A DNA stretch of 64,000 bases, from contig OY821740.1 in NCBI GenBank assembly GCA_963682055.1, positions 19,678,814 to 19,742,813 of the forward strand, written 5' to 3'. Source of the stretch: Primula veris (taxonomy: Eukaryota > Streptophyta > Magnoliopsida > Ericales > Primulaceae). Both the position numbers and the translations under genes were made by a program. Shown here piece by piece: positions 43,461 to 57,297 of the stretch. The notes below the pieces were generated by a model, which saw only the letters and a list, made by a program, of their open reading frames with translations, was not told where the DNA came from and made no database searches. Position 1 is the first letter of the stretch, and the number at the start of each line of letters is the position of its first letter.

Positions 43461-46400
43461 ATGTATATAAACACCACAGCTGCCCTTCGTAGAGCCTCAT
43501 CATCGTCTTCTTCTAGAGCAAGATTCTCCTCCTTTACTTCTCTCTCTAGATCCTCCGCTCCTTCTCCTCCCTGCTCCGGTCACTTCCGATCTTTCTCCGC
43601 CGTCTCCTCTGCACTTCGCAACCTCCGCTCGTCCGTCCCGTTGTGGAAGCACTCTATCGGCTCTGCCTCCCGGATCACCTTCGGTGATTCCTCTGTTGTG
43701 AATTTCCATCGTAGGATCGCTAGCATGGGTAATTAATTCTGTTTTTTTATTTTATTAATTGTTTGTCGAAAATGATTTTTTTATATGATTGTAAAGGTAG
43801 TTTGTGTAGCAGGGAACTGTGTTTTTATTTTGATATACTGTTTTTGTTTTTAGTTTTAATTTTATGTTCTTTCGGTGATTCCACTGTTATGATTTTCATC
43901 GTAGGATCGCTATTATGGGTAATTAATTCTGTTTTATTTATTTATTTATGTTTTTTTAGATTATTTTTGTTAGTCGTTTGTGGGAAATGATTTGTTTAAT
44001 ACGATTGTTAAGGCTGTTTGTTTAACAGGGAAATAGTGATTTTTTTTATTTTTTTTTTTAATTAATCATTTTTGGAAGCGATTTGTTTGATACGATTGCT
44101 AAGGGAGTTTTTATCGAAGATAAGAATATAGCTTGTTAATAAAAGCAGGGAATTAATCAATTTCTAAACAGAATTGTGTTTTTATTTTCATCTACTGTGT
44201 TTGTTTCTAGTTTAATTTTATGTTTGTTTGGTGATTCCGCTGTTGTGAATTTCCATCGTAGGGTCGCTAGCATGGGCAATTAATACTGTTTTTTTTTCTT
44301 CCAGTTTTTCTATTATTTTTGAGTAATTAATTGATTTGTTTGATATGATTGTAAAGGCACTTTGTATCGAAGATAAGAATATAGGTTGTTAATAGCAGGG
44401 AAATAATGATTTTCTTAACAGAATTGTGATTTTATTTTCAACTACTGTGTTTGTTTTTAGTTTTAATTTTATGTTTGTTCGGTGATTCCGCTGTTGTGAA
44501 TTTCCATTGTAGGATCGCAGTATGGGTAATTAATTCTGTTCTTTTAGTTATTTTTTATTTATTTTTTGTTAATCAGTTGTGGAAATGATTTGTTTGATAT
44601 GATTGGAAAGGCAGTTTGTGTAGCTGGGAAATAATGATTTTTCTAAACAGAACTGTGTTTTTATTTAATTATATTCCTTGGCTACTGTGTTAGTTTAGTT
44701 TATTTCGTTTTGAAAGTGTTTCTTGTGATGATCTGTATTTAATGATTGGTTGCATTTGATTGTTAATCTCAGAAAAGATCATTTTCCAAACAATAATTGT
44801 ATTATTAATTTATTATAGTCCTGACAAACATGAGGAATATGTAAATCTTACAAAGAGATCCTTGGAATCTAATGAAATTGCGAAATAGCTGTGGATGCTT
44901 ACCGATAACATCAGTCAAATCAGCCTGTCATTTGTGTGTTCGATTTAATAAACGGATAAAGTTATGTAATAATTGAGCTTGTAATGTGGCAAATTATAAG
45001 TATCGTAACTAGGATTTATTTGTTTGTGTATTGTACTTTTTAGTGGGATTATTACCGTCACAATATATGTTTGATTTGATAAAAGGATAAAGTAATTATT
45101 ATGATTGATCTTGTTTCATGGCAAATTTTGAGTACTTAAGTCCTTACTTGGTTATTTTCATGATTATAATAATTTTACTTTTTGTCGGTTTACATCTGTC
45201 ATTATATGCGTGTTTTCGATCTAATGGAAGAATAGAGAAATTTAATGTTACAATAGTTTACGCCTTTGGTTTCAACTTATAAGTATAAAACAAAGTGAAG
45301 TTCGTTTTCTTTCTGTTTGAAATTAAATAATATTTGTAAGAAAAATGTTAAAACAATGAGAAGAATATAAATGTACGACACAAAATAGCAAGAAGAAGTT
45401 AATAGTAGTTATACAATAGGTCAAATTTATTTTAAAAGAATAATATGTATCATGATAATTAAGATTAAGCTAATAACTAAAGAAGAGTTCTGATCTGAAA
45501 CTGTAAATAAATACTCTTTATGGTGTGCCAAACAAGCTTGTATACACTTATAGGTCAACTAACAGAATGGTATACCTCTTCGTGTATACTTAAGGTGCCA
45601 ATTTTCAAGTAGGTGAAGTGAAAGAACCTTTTTGAATATATACCATCCTAAGTCAACTCTTATGATAATTAAAATAATAATGCCTTTATGATATTTTAGA
45701 TTATCCCATAACCACACAATTCTGCATATATACACTTGTATAATTAGCAAAATTTATTGTTGGACTAAGTTCTGTGATATTGTTTGCCGACATGAGATTT
45801 GTTTGTTTATCGAAGTGTTAAAAGTGTTCTAAGATACTGTCCGAAGTGTCATTCCTAATATATCTTATCTGCATAAAGTTAAATTTGTTCTTGAATTTAT
45901 TTATTTTTTAATATTTTGTGTCACACTATTCTTTATAGATAATCATTTTTACCTAGTTATTCCCCATATTGTCATTCTAAAGACCTGTCAAAACTATAAA
46001 AAACAAGAGTATGCAGACACAGCTGTTGCACGGTTGCATTGAAGAATATTTTGTTTTAATGATAATATATATAATATGAAGACAGTCATTGTATTAAATT
46101 TTGTTTTTCTACTCAACACATCAACTGATTATTGTTTTCTGGGCTATAACTTGACCAAAAATGAGGGCTAAATAATCCAGATTAATGAATAGAATATAGG
46201 CTTTTTTTACATACCAAAGTAAATAAAAAACTGATGGCTTCAGAGAATCCGGGAGGTATATCAGTGATTTGTTTTAGAATCCTTTCTGTATAAATTTTAT
46301 GATATTGTTGGAGGAATAAGCATGCCAATTAATGGAATTTTCTCCGTTGTGTTTATGCTGTTGACTAATCCTACAGTGTTGTCTGTGCATTATTTTTTTC

Positions 46401-49400
46401 AGCATCAGAAAATGCTTTCAAGGGAATTCTGACTACTCTGCCTAAGGAAGGAGGTGGTGAATTTGGAAAGTTCTTTAGCTTGCCAGCTCTGAAAGATCCT
46501 CGCATTGGTAAATCACCACTCCACTCCAATTTAATGCTTCATTCCGTCGTGTAGTTTTTATCATTGCCATAAACCAATATTCATAAAATGTTTGTTTGTG
46601 GAATCTAGTTTAGTTACTGTCTTTTGGGTAGTTCGTGGGTGTTGCTTGCCAAACAAATGACTTTATCAAACTTTCCTTTTTAACAGTGCCAGATTGCATT
46701 ATTTATGTACTACCGTTGCTTATTTCTTACATGTAGTGAAGTATTAATACGATAATACGAATGAATATTCATCATAAGTGAAATCGTCAGTTGATACAGT
46801 GCTAATCGTCGGTTGACTGTCTGTTACTTGTCCAATGTATTATGAACAGACAAGCTGCCATATTCTATCAAGATTCTTCTAGAATCAGCAATTCGTAACT
46901 GCGACGGTTTTCAAGTCAAAAAGGAAGATGTGGAGAAGATTATTGATTGGGAAAATTCTGCTCCAAAGCTTGTTGAGATCCCATTTAAGCCAGCTCGGGT
47001 TCTCCTCCAGGTACTTCTCATCACTCTCGAGTCTTCATTCGTACATTTGTGTATATATATATGTATATTTATATATATATATAAAGCAATGAATTTTAAT
47101 ATTTATGCCTCTTATTTGGTGCCAGGATTTTACTGGTGTGCCAGCTGTGGTCGACCTTGCCTGTATGCGCGATGCAATGAACAAATTGGGCAGTGATTCT
47201 AGCAAAATCAACCCTCTAGTGAGAAACATTCTTAATCTCATCTTTCAAGTGTTGGCACCGTGTGATAGTGTTATTGCAGTTACAATATCCGTTTTGGTCC
47301 AAAACTGTGTTCACCATTCTGAGTAAAGAAAAGTTGAAACTCCAAAATTTATAAAATCACCTTAATGTAAACCTTTTTCATTTGAATTGGGTATTTTTTC
47401 CTAACTAGCGGACTCCTTTATTACCTTCAGAACCTCCTCTTTTCCTTTTTAGTGGAATGCCCATTTCGTTGCATTGTGTTTTCTGTAGTGTGTTTGCATT
47501 TCTGCCTTCATCACCCTGCTCAATATAAAAGGAAATTCTCCAGAACTAACTTCATGCAGTGCTTATTTTTATATCGATCATTTTCTTTACCTTCTTAAAA
47601 ACATCATCATGTGAGTTTTTATTAAGGTTATCATGTGTATGTACTTGTTTTTCCATTAATTGTTTTTCTATTACATTTGCATAATTTAGGTTCCAGTGGA
47701 TCTCGTGATTGACCACTCAGTACAAGTTGATGTTGCAAGATCAGAAAATGCAGTACAGGCAAATATGGAGCTGGAGTTCCAAAGGAATAAAGAAAGATTT
47801 GCGTTTCTGAAATGGGGATCCACTGCTTTCCAAAACATGCTTGTTGTTCCTCCTGGGTCCGGTATTGTTCACCAGGTATGACCACTAATTGAATACTTTT
47901 TAATTGTATAGGGTGAACCACAATGATGGTATTTTGATCGTCATGGTTTCACTTGTGACACTGATGGTCCTCATATTTGATGTAGAATCTCCATTTGCCC
48001 CCCATAACTTTAATTGAAATGCTGTTTCCCTTATAGTTTTGAGTAAGTTACACTGAATCCCACATTTTTTTACAGTTTACAAAAGTATTTCCATATGTAT
48101 GACACCATTGATTTCCGTTAGAACTCACCAACCGGTGTAACTTACTGAATGTATAGGGCTAGAAATGCTGTAATCAAATTGTAGGGGAGTAATTTTTTCA
48201 GACTTTGAGGATCGATGTTGTTGCAATTCAAACTAACGAGGACCAATTAAAATTTCTTCCTAAGTATACAGGCTGATGTTGTTATTCACTCAATTGTATA
48301 GCTCTTATACTAGAGTCAAGCAGTATCTCATTGTTGTCTCACTGCTTAAGTCTTATGTTGTGTTGCCTTGTCATCCTCTTTATGTCTGCTTCACATTTTT
48401 ACTGATTCTAACATTGGTAATACACAGGTTAATCTGGAATATCTCGGGCGTGTTGTTTTTAACACTGATGGTGTGCTGTATCCCGATAGTGTGGTGGGAA
48501 CTGATTCTCACACTACCATGATTGATGGGTTGGGAGTTGCTGGTTGGGGAGTAGGCGGTATTGAAGCTGAGGCTGTGATGCTTGGTCAGGTAGATAATTC
48601 AATTACTTATCTATTGAATTGACATATGATTTTTTTCAGGGAATTACTCTTTATCTTTTTTTATGAGCGGAGTTGTTTGCTGTGGTAAATTTATTCATGG
48701 TATTTCTTTTTCATTTGGCTGAATGAGTTGCAGTAGATAGATAGAAGTGTAGATGATGAAAGTAAATATGTATACCAACAAAAATAGATGAGAATATCGT
48801 ATTAAGCTTAAGGGTCCGTTTGGTAACAGAACTTTTTAGTTAAGTTTTGGATTTTTGATTTTTAAAATCTGTGGGTGTTTGGACAGTCAGATTATTTAGC
48901 TTCTGAAAATCAGATTTTAGGCTGAAAAAGCTAAAAAAATCCAGATTTTTAAAATCTAGATTTTGAGTGGATTTTTAAAACAGTTTTTTAAAATATGATT
49001 TTGGACAAAAAATCTGTTACCAAACGACCCTAAGATGGTATGAGGAAAAGACCATTGTAAGAGAGAGATTTAACTACTTGTTTTTTCGTCTAGTTCTAGA
49101 TTCAGACATGCTGCCACCAGCAGTTTCCTTATTCATGGGAGGTGTGTTTACGCGCTTAAGAATTCATAGTTTCATACATAACCGTGTTTTTTTACTTAAT
49201 ACAGTAATTGTATTCTATTAAAGGCTACTCTTTTCTAAAAAAATTATTTGTTGTTTTTGCAGTTTGTTTGTAGTAGACTACTTAATTCGTGTCGGTTGTT
49301 CATTGTTTGGCTTAAGGAGTTGTTGTATAAAGATGTGTAAATAATTAAAATATGTATGTACAACAAAAAGTAAGGGAGAGCAGAGAGCTTATTTCATGTA

Positions 49401-52400
49401 GTAGACTCCTAAGCTGCTGTGTGAAAAATTCCATTATTAGAGACTGATGAACCTTTCATTGCAATGATACAACATGTTTTACCACCAATGTAACTTAAAC
49501 AACATTTTTAATGTTATGCATTTGGTATATGACAGCCAATGAGCATGGTATTGCCTGGTGTCGTAGGATTCAACTTATCCGGAAAATTACGGGATGGTGT
49601 TACTGCTACCGACTTAGTTTTGACTGTTACTCAAATACTAAGGAAACATGGAGTTGTGGGAAAATTCGTTGAATTCCATGGTAATATATTGCTGCCTACT
49701 TCTTTTTATGACAAATGGTTATACTAATGTGACAAGCTTACAACTAACGTTATCACCTTTTATATAGGCAATGGTGTTGGTGAAATATCACTAGCTGACA
49801 GGGCCACCATTGCGAATATGTCTCCCGAGTATGGTGCAACTATGGGTTTCTTTCCCGTCGATCATGTAACTTTGCAATACCTGAAATTGACTGGAAGGAG
49901 TGACGAAACCGTGAGTCCCTTATTATATACCCTTTCATGTTCATCTTTTTTAGGTAGTAAATATCATGTCTACTGATATTACCAATTCTTCTCATTTTAC
50001 TAACAAACATTTCTTTTTGTTCTTTATAGGTGGCCATGATTGAAGCATATCTCCGGGCAAACAATATGTTTGTTGATTATAGCGAGGCAAGCCTCTAGAT
50101 GACTTATTGCCCCATCAATAATCTTCTCAATTTTCTTGTTCTGATATTTATATGTTATCTCCCATACACAGCCTCAGCAAGAGAGAGCATATTCATCCTA
50201 TCTTAATCTAGACCTTGCAGATGTTGTACCCTGCATTTCCGGACCAAAGAGGTAAATAACTTTACTATATGCTTCAGTCTTGCTGCTTGTTCAGTTGCAG
50301 TCCGTAAGCAAATAAGCTGGCTTTTTTAGATTCAGTGAGAGCTAAATTCATCAAGCTTAAATCTTCTACCTTATGAAGTCTTACAACAGTACAAAACCAA
50401 AAAAGCTCAAGTTCTAAGCTTGTCATCTAAATACAGTCCAGCTTTTAATCAAATAAAGAAAAACGTCTGAGCTTAAAAGCTGAAACCAAAGAGAGCCTTA
50501 ATGTAATATACTTTCTTACCCGCCTGATTTTGTGTTCTCCCATTGCAGACCTCATGACCGAGTTGCCTTGAGCGAAATGAAGTCTGACTGGCATTCTTGC
50601 CTCGACAGTAAAGTTGGATTCAAGGTACTCTATACAGTATAATGGACTTTATGCTGTTATTTGTTCAGTTATTAGTTATTACTATCATATATATCCAGAT
50701 GCAAAAAAAGAGGTTGATATGTCATATGTTATTTTCAAATTGATGGTCTTGTCTCTGTTACTGCTATAAACAATAAAATAATTTTGATGACACTTAAATG
50801 TGGACGAGTGCAGGGGGGAGGGAAATGTTTGGACTAATTGAATGATGTACTAGTAATAATCGCTATGCACCTGTATATAGCTTTTAAATGGGAGTTTTCT
50901 TAATATATCCTGTCACTGAAAGTGTTTTTTGACTCATGGGTGTTCTGTAAACAGGGGTTTGCTATACCAAAAGAGACACAAGGAAAAGTTGCCAAGTTCT
51001 CTTTCAAAGGACAACCCGCAGAACTTAAACATGGTACTGTGGTAATTGCCGCTATTACAAGCTGCACAAATACATCAAATCCCAGTGTGATGCTCGGTGC
51101 TGCCCTTGTTGCCAAAAAAGCCTGTGAACTTGGTCTCCAGGTCAGCCATTCCCTAATAAATGTGATACAAATTAGGGAAATTATCACTTTGTTACATCAA
51201 TCCATTTGCTTTTTAACAAATATTACACTCACCTAGGAAATTCACAATTTAGATACCGAGCTACGTATAACTAGTGCATCAACTTAAATATATCTCAATT
51301 TTGACACGAATCTAATAGAACATCAATCCAACTCATCATGACTAACCCGTGCTTGGAAGTCCAATTTTGAAAATTGGCTTGTCAACTTTTTAGCTGTGAG
51401 TGCTTAGTACATCAGCGTTTTCTAACAATTAATACATTACTAGTGCTTTTAAGTTGCAACCTCAACGACATTTGTCTCATTTTGTTTGTAGATTAGTATC
51501 ACGAAGTAAGAATTTTGAAGTTTGGTGCACGAATTGTTAAATCTGTTAAGTTGATATTCACAAGTGAGGTTTTTCCCATAAATTTTGCTATTTAGAAAAT
51601 TTCTGTTCTGAATTTACTGTCTATTCATTGACAGGTTAAACCATGGGTTAAAACTAGTCTTGCCCCTGGGTCAGGAGTCGTAACAAAATATTTGCTCAAA
51701 AGGTATGGCTTGTTACTTCAATATTTGATCTCATTTGTCCAACTGCGCTTACCAAAGTATTTCCACACTATTCATTTGGATTATATATATTAATTTTTTT
51801 TTTTCCTTATGCAGTGGTCTACAGAAGTATTTAAATGAACAGGGATTCAACATCGTGGGATATGGATGCACAACTTGCATTGGAAATTCAGGCGATTTAG
51901 ACGAATCAGTTGGTTCTGCAATTGCTGAAAACGGTATGTTTTTTGTTTCTCTCTACGGATCTGTATCTGACTGAAAACATTGACCCTGGTGCCTACTTCT
52001 TATGTATATTACTCCAATCAATAAATTGCTCGCTCCCGACATTTTTATCAAAACATGACTTTGAATAAATTTTAAACTTTGGAGTAGGTACATATAAATA
52101 TAGGGTAGTCATTTTGGCCGCTTAAGTATAGAGTTTTACTGTAGTGGAAACTAAATCTGCAATGCAGCCGGTGATATTTTATTTCTACCCTAGCTGTTCA
52201 TTTATTTCAATTGTGATATCTGTGTACAGATATTGTAGCGGCAGCTGTTCTTTCTGGAAATCGTAATTTTGAAGGTCGTGTGCACCCCCTTACCAGAGCC
52301 AATTACCTCGCCTCACCACCTCTGGTGGTTGCGTATGCACTTGCTGGCACAGTAAGTAAATTGGCACTACTTCCAAATTGTCAATTCTGTCTCAAAGAAA

Positions 52401-55400
52401 TATTTAAACAAAAAAAGTATGTTCTGGTTAAATGTAAGCAATTTTGGAAAGAAATTTAAATGTATGGAATTATTTCATTTTGTATTGCAGTTTGCCCTTG
52501 AAGTTGTCATTATTACCACTAGTTGTCTCTTACCACAGAAATCTAAGTTGCTCACCTCCATTCATCTGATCTGATACTATACATTTCATGGGTCATTGTG
52601 TTGTTTTGTACTCCCTCCGTTCCCAATTAATTGTCCTTTACGAAATTACGTGCAATCCGGTTTATAACATGTATCAAAATTGTCGAAATGAAAATTTTCA
52701 AAAGTAAATCATATAATTTAATGTTTGAACTATATGATTAACTTTAAAAAAAAATCATTCCGACAATTTTGATACAAGTTATTGGCCGGTCAAAATTGCA
52801 CGTAGTTTCGTAGTGGACGATTAATTGGGAACGGAGGGAGTACAGCATCATATCACCTTTTCTTCATTAGGTCCACCAACCTACAATGTATTGTATTTAG
52901 TATGCTTACATACATTTATACACTCTCATAATAATCTATGTTGATGTACAGAAGTGATAATTGACAAAAGGTCAGTGGACAAAGTTGATTATAAAATTGC
53001 GAGTTTTCTTTAATTTAGACAAAAGTACACTGACGATCTATTACTTTTAAGTAATGTATGAAAGGTCAAAGGATAGTGTGCAAAAACCAAATTATGTGGC
53101 AAATGATCTAATTAAATTGGTATATGATTATAAAGTTCCTGGAGCATTGCTTTCATAAGATCTTATGTTTTTGCTGGCACCAGGCAATAAAAAATTTAAA
53201 TGGGTAATTTTCACTTCTTTGGATGTGAATGATAATTGAACTTCTTGTATTAGGTTGATATTGATTTCGATAAGGAGCCCATTGGAGTTGGAAAGGATGG
53301 TAAAGAAGTCTATTTCAGAGATATCTGGCCATCTTCTGCAGAAGTTGCGGAGGTAAAATCTTTTCTCTCTCTCTCTCTAGAAAACCGCTATCTGCTACCA
53401 GGATTTCATGGAAAATAACCTTTTTTTGACTACTCTCAGGTAGTCCAATCCAGTGTTTTGCCAGCTATGTTCAGGAGTACATATGAAGCTATTACCAAGG
53501 GTAATCCCATGTGGAACAATTTATCAGTTCCAGCTTCTCAGCTCTACTCATGGGACTCTAATTCAACCTATATTCACGAGCCACCATACTTCAAGGACAT
53601 GACAATGGACCCTCCTGGTCCCACACAAGTGAAAGACGCATATTGTTTGCTGAACTTTGGTGATAGTATAACTACCGATCATATTTCGCCAGCTGGGAGT
53701 ATTAATAAGGATAGTCCAGCTGCTAAGTATCTCATAGAACGTGGGGTTGATCGTAGGGACTTTAACTCTTATGGTAGTCGCCGTGGTAATGATGAGGTGA
53801 TGGCGAGGGGTACTTTTGCAAATATTCGTCTTGTTAATAAGCTGATAAATGGAGAAGTTGGGCCAAAGACGATTCATATCCCTACCGGCGAGAAACTATA
53901 CGTGTTTGATGCGGCATCTGTAAGTCCTCTATTGGAAGTTTATCATTACGAGTTAAACAATGTACCTTTCTAATGAGAAGAAAACACCTCTTAATTTTGG
54001 TTTTAAACTTATTTTTGGAAGCAGCACCCTTAAAACTAGTCATCTTCAGCTTTAGGAACCTAAATAAATGTTTTGTTGTTTTATAAGAAAAGATTATGGA
54101 AGTCATGGTATGGTGGCTTTCAGAAGTTCAAGAATTTGGGATGCCCATGTTGACAGAAAAGGACCAGGAACAAAAACCTGAATCACGATACCATATTATT
54201 TGCTATGTTGTTGAAACGTTTCGAATTCATTCATTGGAAATTTATCATAACGAGTAAACTTTTTATTAAAGCGCTGAGGAAATTTTCTACTGGTTTCGTA
54301 GTTAAAAAGATGATTGGAAACAAGATAATTAGTTTGCTTTTGTTTTTTTATGAAAAGCATGATACTTATGAGAAGGTGCTGTTACTTTTCGAAAGCTAAA
54401 TGGTTAATTGCTTTTCTTTTGTTTTTATGTGAAAAAGTATGATACTTACAATTACAAGAAGGTGCTGTTACTTATTGAAAGTTCAATGGTTTGAGATTCT
54501 CAAATTAGCATTAAGGACCTAGGACAAAACCAGAACTATAAATCAAATAACCGTTTTCTTATACCTTTTTTTTGAGATTCCCAAGAGTTCTGGTCACTAT
54601 TAAGATCATAACGTGTTAAAATTATTTCCGCCAAATGAAGTAAAAAAGCCCTCCTACAGTTTGAAAGTGCTTCCTTTAAAAAAGAACATCATCTATGGGA
54701 ACCCCTTCCATTGAAATTCGAAATTTACTGTAGGAACCTCTATAGAGTTTATTTTCTTCTGATCAGGACCCTCTATAATTATTTCTGCTTTTGTTATATA
54801 AGCATGATGATTACAAAAGAAAGAGTTATGCTGCATGTTTTGAGATTTCCGAATCAGCAAAAAAAGAACTTAAAAACAAAATGCAGAATTACAAAACCAA
54901 ACAATTTTTCTCTTCCTTTTGTCACAGCAAGTAGCCAAAAAGTTTTGGAAATCTTCAGTGTATCGAAGAGCTTTAAGTTCTCTCTCTTCACTAAATATTA
55001 ATTTCTAAACTTTAGCTGTATTTTATAGTCGATATTTTGAATTGATAAATCATGTGACGTACAATTACCGTTTTGCCAGAGGTACAAGGAAGCTGGTCAA
55101 GCTACCATTGTAATAGCTGGCGCAGAGTATGGAAGTGGAAGTTCACGTGATTGGGCTGCTAAAGGCCCTATGTTACAGGTGAGTACTTGTCACCAGTACC
55201 ATTACTTAAATTTATTATTTACCGTAAATCTTGTGTCCTTTTATATTCCGTTTTGGAGTTTCTTAGTGGCTATCGATGTTGTAACAGGGTGTTAAGGCTG
55301 TTATAGCCAAAAGTTTCGAGAGGATCCACCGAAGTAACTTGGTTGGAATGGGTATTGTCCCCCTTTGTTTCAAGACCGGTGAAGACGCTGACTCACTTGG

Positions 55401-56511
55401 ATTGACAGGTCATGAGCGTTATACAATTGACCTTCCTACTGATATTGGTGAAATAAGGCCTGGCCAGGATGTTACTGTCACTACCGATACAGGCAAATCT
55501 TTCACTTGTGTTGTTCGATTTGATACAGAGGTAAACCTTTTGCTTCCTCCGAGTAGTAACCTGGTTAAATGATTGTTGTATGGTGTCTTTTAAGTTTGTT
55601 ATGTGAGCCTAGAAAGAAAACACATGGGTTTTTTAATGTTTCCTACCTTTTTTAAGGCCAGGAGAACGCTCTTTTTAGTCGAGTATTATATATAGCCATA
55701 CTAGTAGCTAGACTGGTACCCAGATTGGGCTTTGGTTTTGCTTCCTGTGAATGGAAACCTGATTACACGTTTGACTGTATTTTTGAGCTAACAAGCAGGT
55801 TAATGTTTGATGTTTTTTAATGTGAGCCTAGAAAGAAAACACATGGGTTTTTTAATGTTTCCTACCCTTTTTAAGGCCAGGAGAGCGCTCTTTTTAGTTG
55901 AGTATTATATATAGCCATACTAGTAGCTAGACTGGTACCCAGATTGGGCTTTGGTTTTGCTTCCTGTGAATGGAAACCTGATTACGCGTTTGACTGTATT
56001 TTTGAGCTAACAAGCAGGTTAATGTTTGACTGGGAAATATAGGGGGTTGCTTAAAACTCGTTATCTTTTTCTAGTCCAGAAAACCATAAAAACTCTGCCC
56101 TTAAGCAGACCAAAACAAATGCTCTTAAGTTATATGGCCAAAGAATCTGAGCTAAAAACTCTGCATAACCAAACATGCCAAATGTATCTCAATATATGTT
56201 ATTGCAAAATCCCTTTGCTTTAAATTAGCAAGTTTATTTCAAACAGGGAAATATGTGGTCTTGCCAAAAAATTGAGTTTATTTAGGCCATAAATCCGTAA
56301 AACTTGTGCATTTATTGACCAATTAAATGCTCTACAGCTTATAAGCAATAAATTTGAGCTCAAAAAAGCTGCATAATATCAGTTTTTATCTTAGCAAGAT
56401 CATTTTTTTTATCCTTTCGTATTTTTCTTTATCACTTTACAGGTTGAGTTGGCTTACTTTAACCATGGGGGTATTCTTCCTTATGTCATTCGACAGCTGA
56501 GTAAGCAGTGA
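43461..56511 (+). CDS. ACO: Aconitate hydratase, mitochondrial-type, 20 exons, 986 aa
   Basis: Exons: 43461-43728, 46403-46507, 46850-47010, 47126-47218, 47690-47875, 48428-48589, 49536-49680, 49768-49910, 50030-50086, 50172-50251, 50549-50624, 50955-51140, 51635-51702, 51815-51933, 52230-52351, 53254-53352, 53440-53919, 55080-55178, 55288-55530, 56443-56511. They sum to 2,961 nt in frame. It interconverts citrate and isocitrate (TCA and glyoxylate metabolism) using a [4Fe-4S] cluster; the ligand cysteines are visible in SCTNTSNPS and [11 protein letters not shown]. Other signatures: [42 protein letters not shown]. The first ~88 residues are Ser/Arg-rich, like a mitochondrial presequence. The next in-frame Met (43725) opens [11 protein letters not shown], the usual start of the cytosolic form. 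Intron 9 is GC-AG. No lesion seen. Confidence 0.97.
43684..44545 (+). repeat. Exon 1/intron 1 junction of aconitase repeated within intron 1
   Basis: The sequence around the exon 1 end (GGTGATTCCTCTGTTGTGAA ... ATGGGTAATTAATTCTG) recurs at about 43870-43935, 44225-44290 and 44477-44540 together with flanking intron sequence. There are therefore four copies, each with a potential ATGG|GTAATT donor. Confidence 0.85.
48812..49030. mobile_element. Tourist-like (PIF/Harbinger) MITE in aconitase intron 6
   Basis: 219 bp with terminal inverted repeats GGGTCCGTTTGGTAACAGA / TCTGTTACCAAACGACCC and a TAA duplication on each side (48809-48811 and 49031-49033). Confidence 0.85.
50087..50171 (+). other. 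GC-AG intron in aconitase (intron 9)
   Basis: The donor reads GAG|GCAAGC and the acceptor CACAG|CCTCAG. Only this choice gives the conserved aconitase junction [14 protein letters not shown] in frame. Confidence 0.88.
50285..50500. repeat. AAGCTT-rich MITE-like repeat in aconitase intron 10
   Basis: It contains AGCTTAAAAGCTGAAACCAA and ends GAGAGCCTTA. It resembles 59262-59472, whose end reads CTGCAACCAAACGAGGCCTTA. Terminal repeats are too worn to fix borders. Confidence 0.45.
52611..52840. mobile_element. Stowaway MITE in aconitase intron 15
   Basis: 230 bp with the classic CTCCCTCCGTTCCCAATTAA terminal repeat and its inverse TTAATTGGGAACGGAGGGAG, flanked by TA on both sides. Tc1/mariner-type non-autonomous element. 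Confidence 0.95.
55601..56029 (+). repeat. 219-bp tandem duplication in the last aconitase intron
   Basis: 55601-55810 and 55820-56029 (both starting ATGTGAGCCTAGAAAGAAAA and ending GGTTAATGTTTGA) differ at only a few bases, so the duplication is recent. Confidence 0.93.
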
Positions 56512-56696
56512 GATGTGATTGACTGATATTCTACTGCGGCGTAGATATTGTTGTGAGCTCTTTTGAAACAGAATGTGCAATGTAATAATTGTTTTTTTAA
56601 GCATTCTTGAATGAATTTGTCCCTTAAATTTTGGGATATCTTCCACCGGCCTGCTAGTTCATGTGCCAAGATAGGGAGGAAGAACAGTTTTTTGAA

Positions 56697-56702
56697 ATAA
56701 AG
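56697..56702 (+). terminator. Aconitase poly(A) signal
   Basis: GAAATAAAG about 190 bp after the stop codon. Confidence 0.5.
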
Positions 56703-57297
56703 TTATTTTTCCTGGCAGGGTTCATCTTCCTTGTTCTTCGCCTTTTTTTAATTGGACAAGTGTTTTGAATTTGTTTCCTTTCTGATTAGGTAGCAATTTC
56801 AGGTGGTTATGAAAGTATGTTTGCTTTTCTTGCACAGAAACTGAAGTTTCACTTGTGAGAATCTGTGACAGCGATATGCTTAATTAACTGAATGGCTGCT
56901 ACATAGGGCTTGTTTAGTTTCAGCTTTACTAAAGCCCAACTAGCCCATTTTTTGCGTGTGAAACTGTATTACATGTGGCGGAAGTCGTTTTTTTTAGCCT
57001 ATAAAATATAAGTTCCGCTGAATTTATTTATTTTTTTCAGTCAAATAAAAAGAAGCTAATTTTCTGTAATGAGGATTCCGGTGATCCTACACGTGATGAG
57101 TGCACATTATTGCCCCTCCATTTAGAAATGGTATCTAAATGCATAATATACCATGTATACAATATAACTTCAAACAAACTTTTGTTAATTGTTTGTAAAA
57201 TGAGATGAATTGTGTTGCAATGTTTCACCCTGTGCTCTTAATATACATATATGGACGGGCAATAAAGTTATTAAACCAAGTAGACACCTTTTCTCGA
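56703..57297. other. Intergenic region between two convergent genes
   Basis: The 3' ends of aconitase and the GPI-protein gene face each other here, under 0.8 kb apart stop to stop. It contains an AAGCTT-family repeat fragment (56905-57010). On the minus strand AATAAA (complement of 57023-57028) could serve the GPI gene. No other gene seen. Confidence 0.6.
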
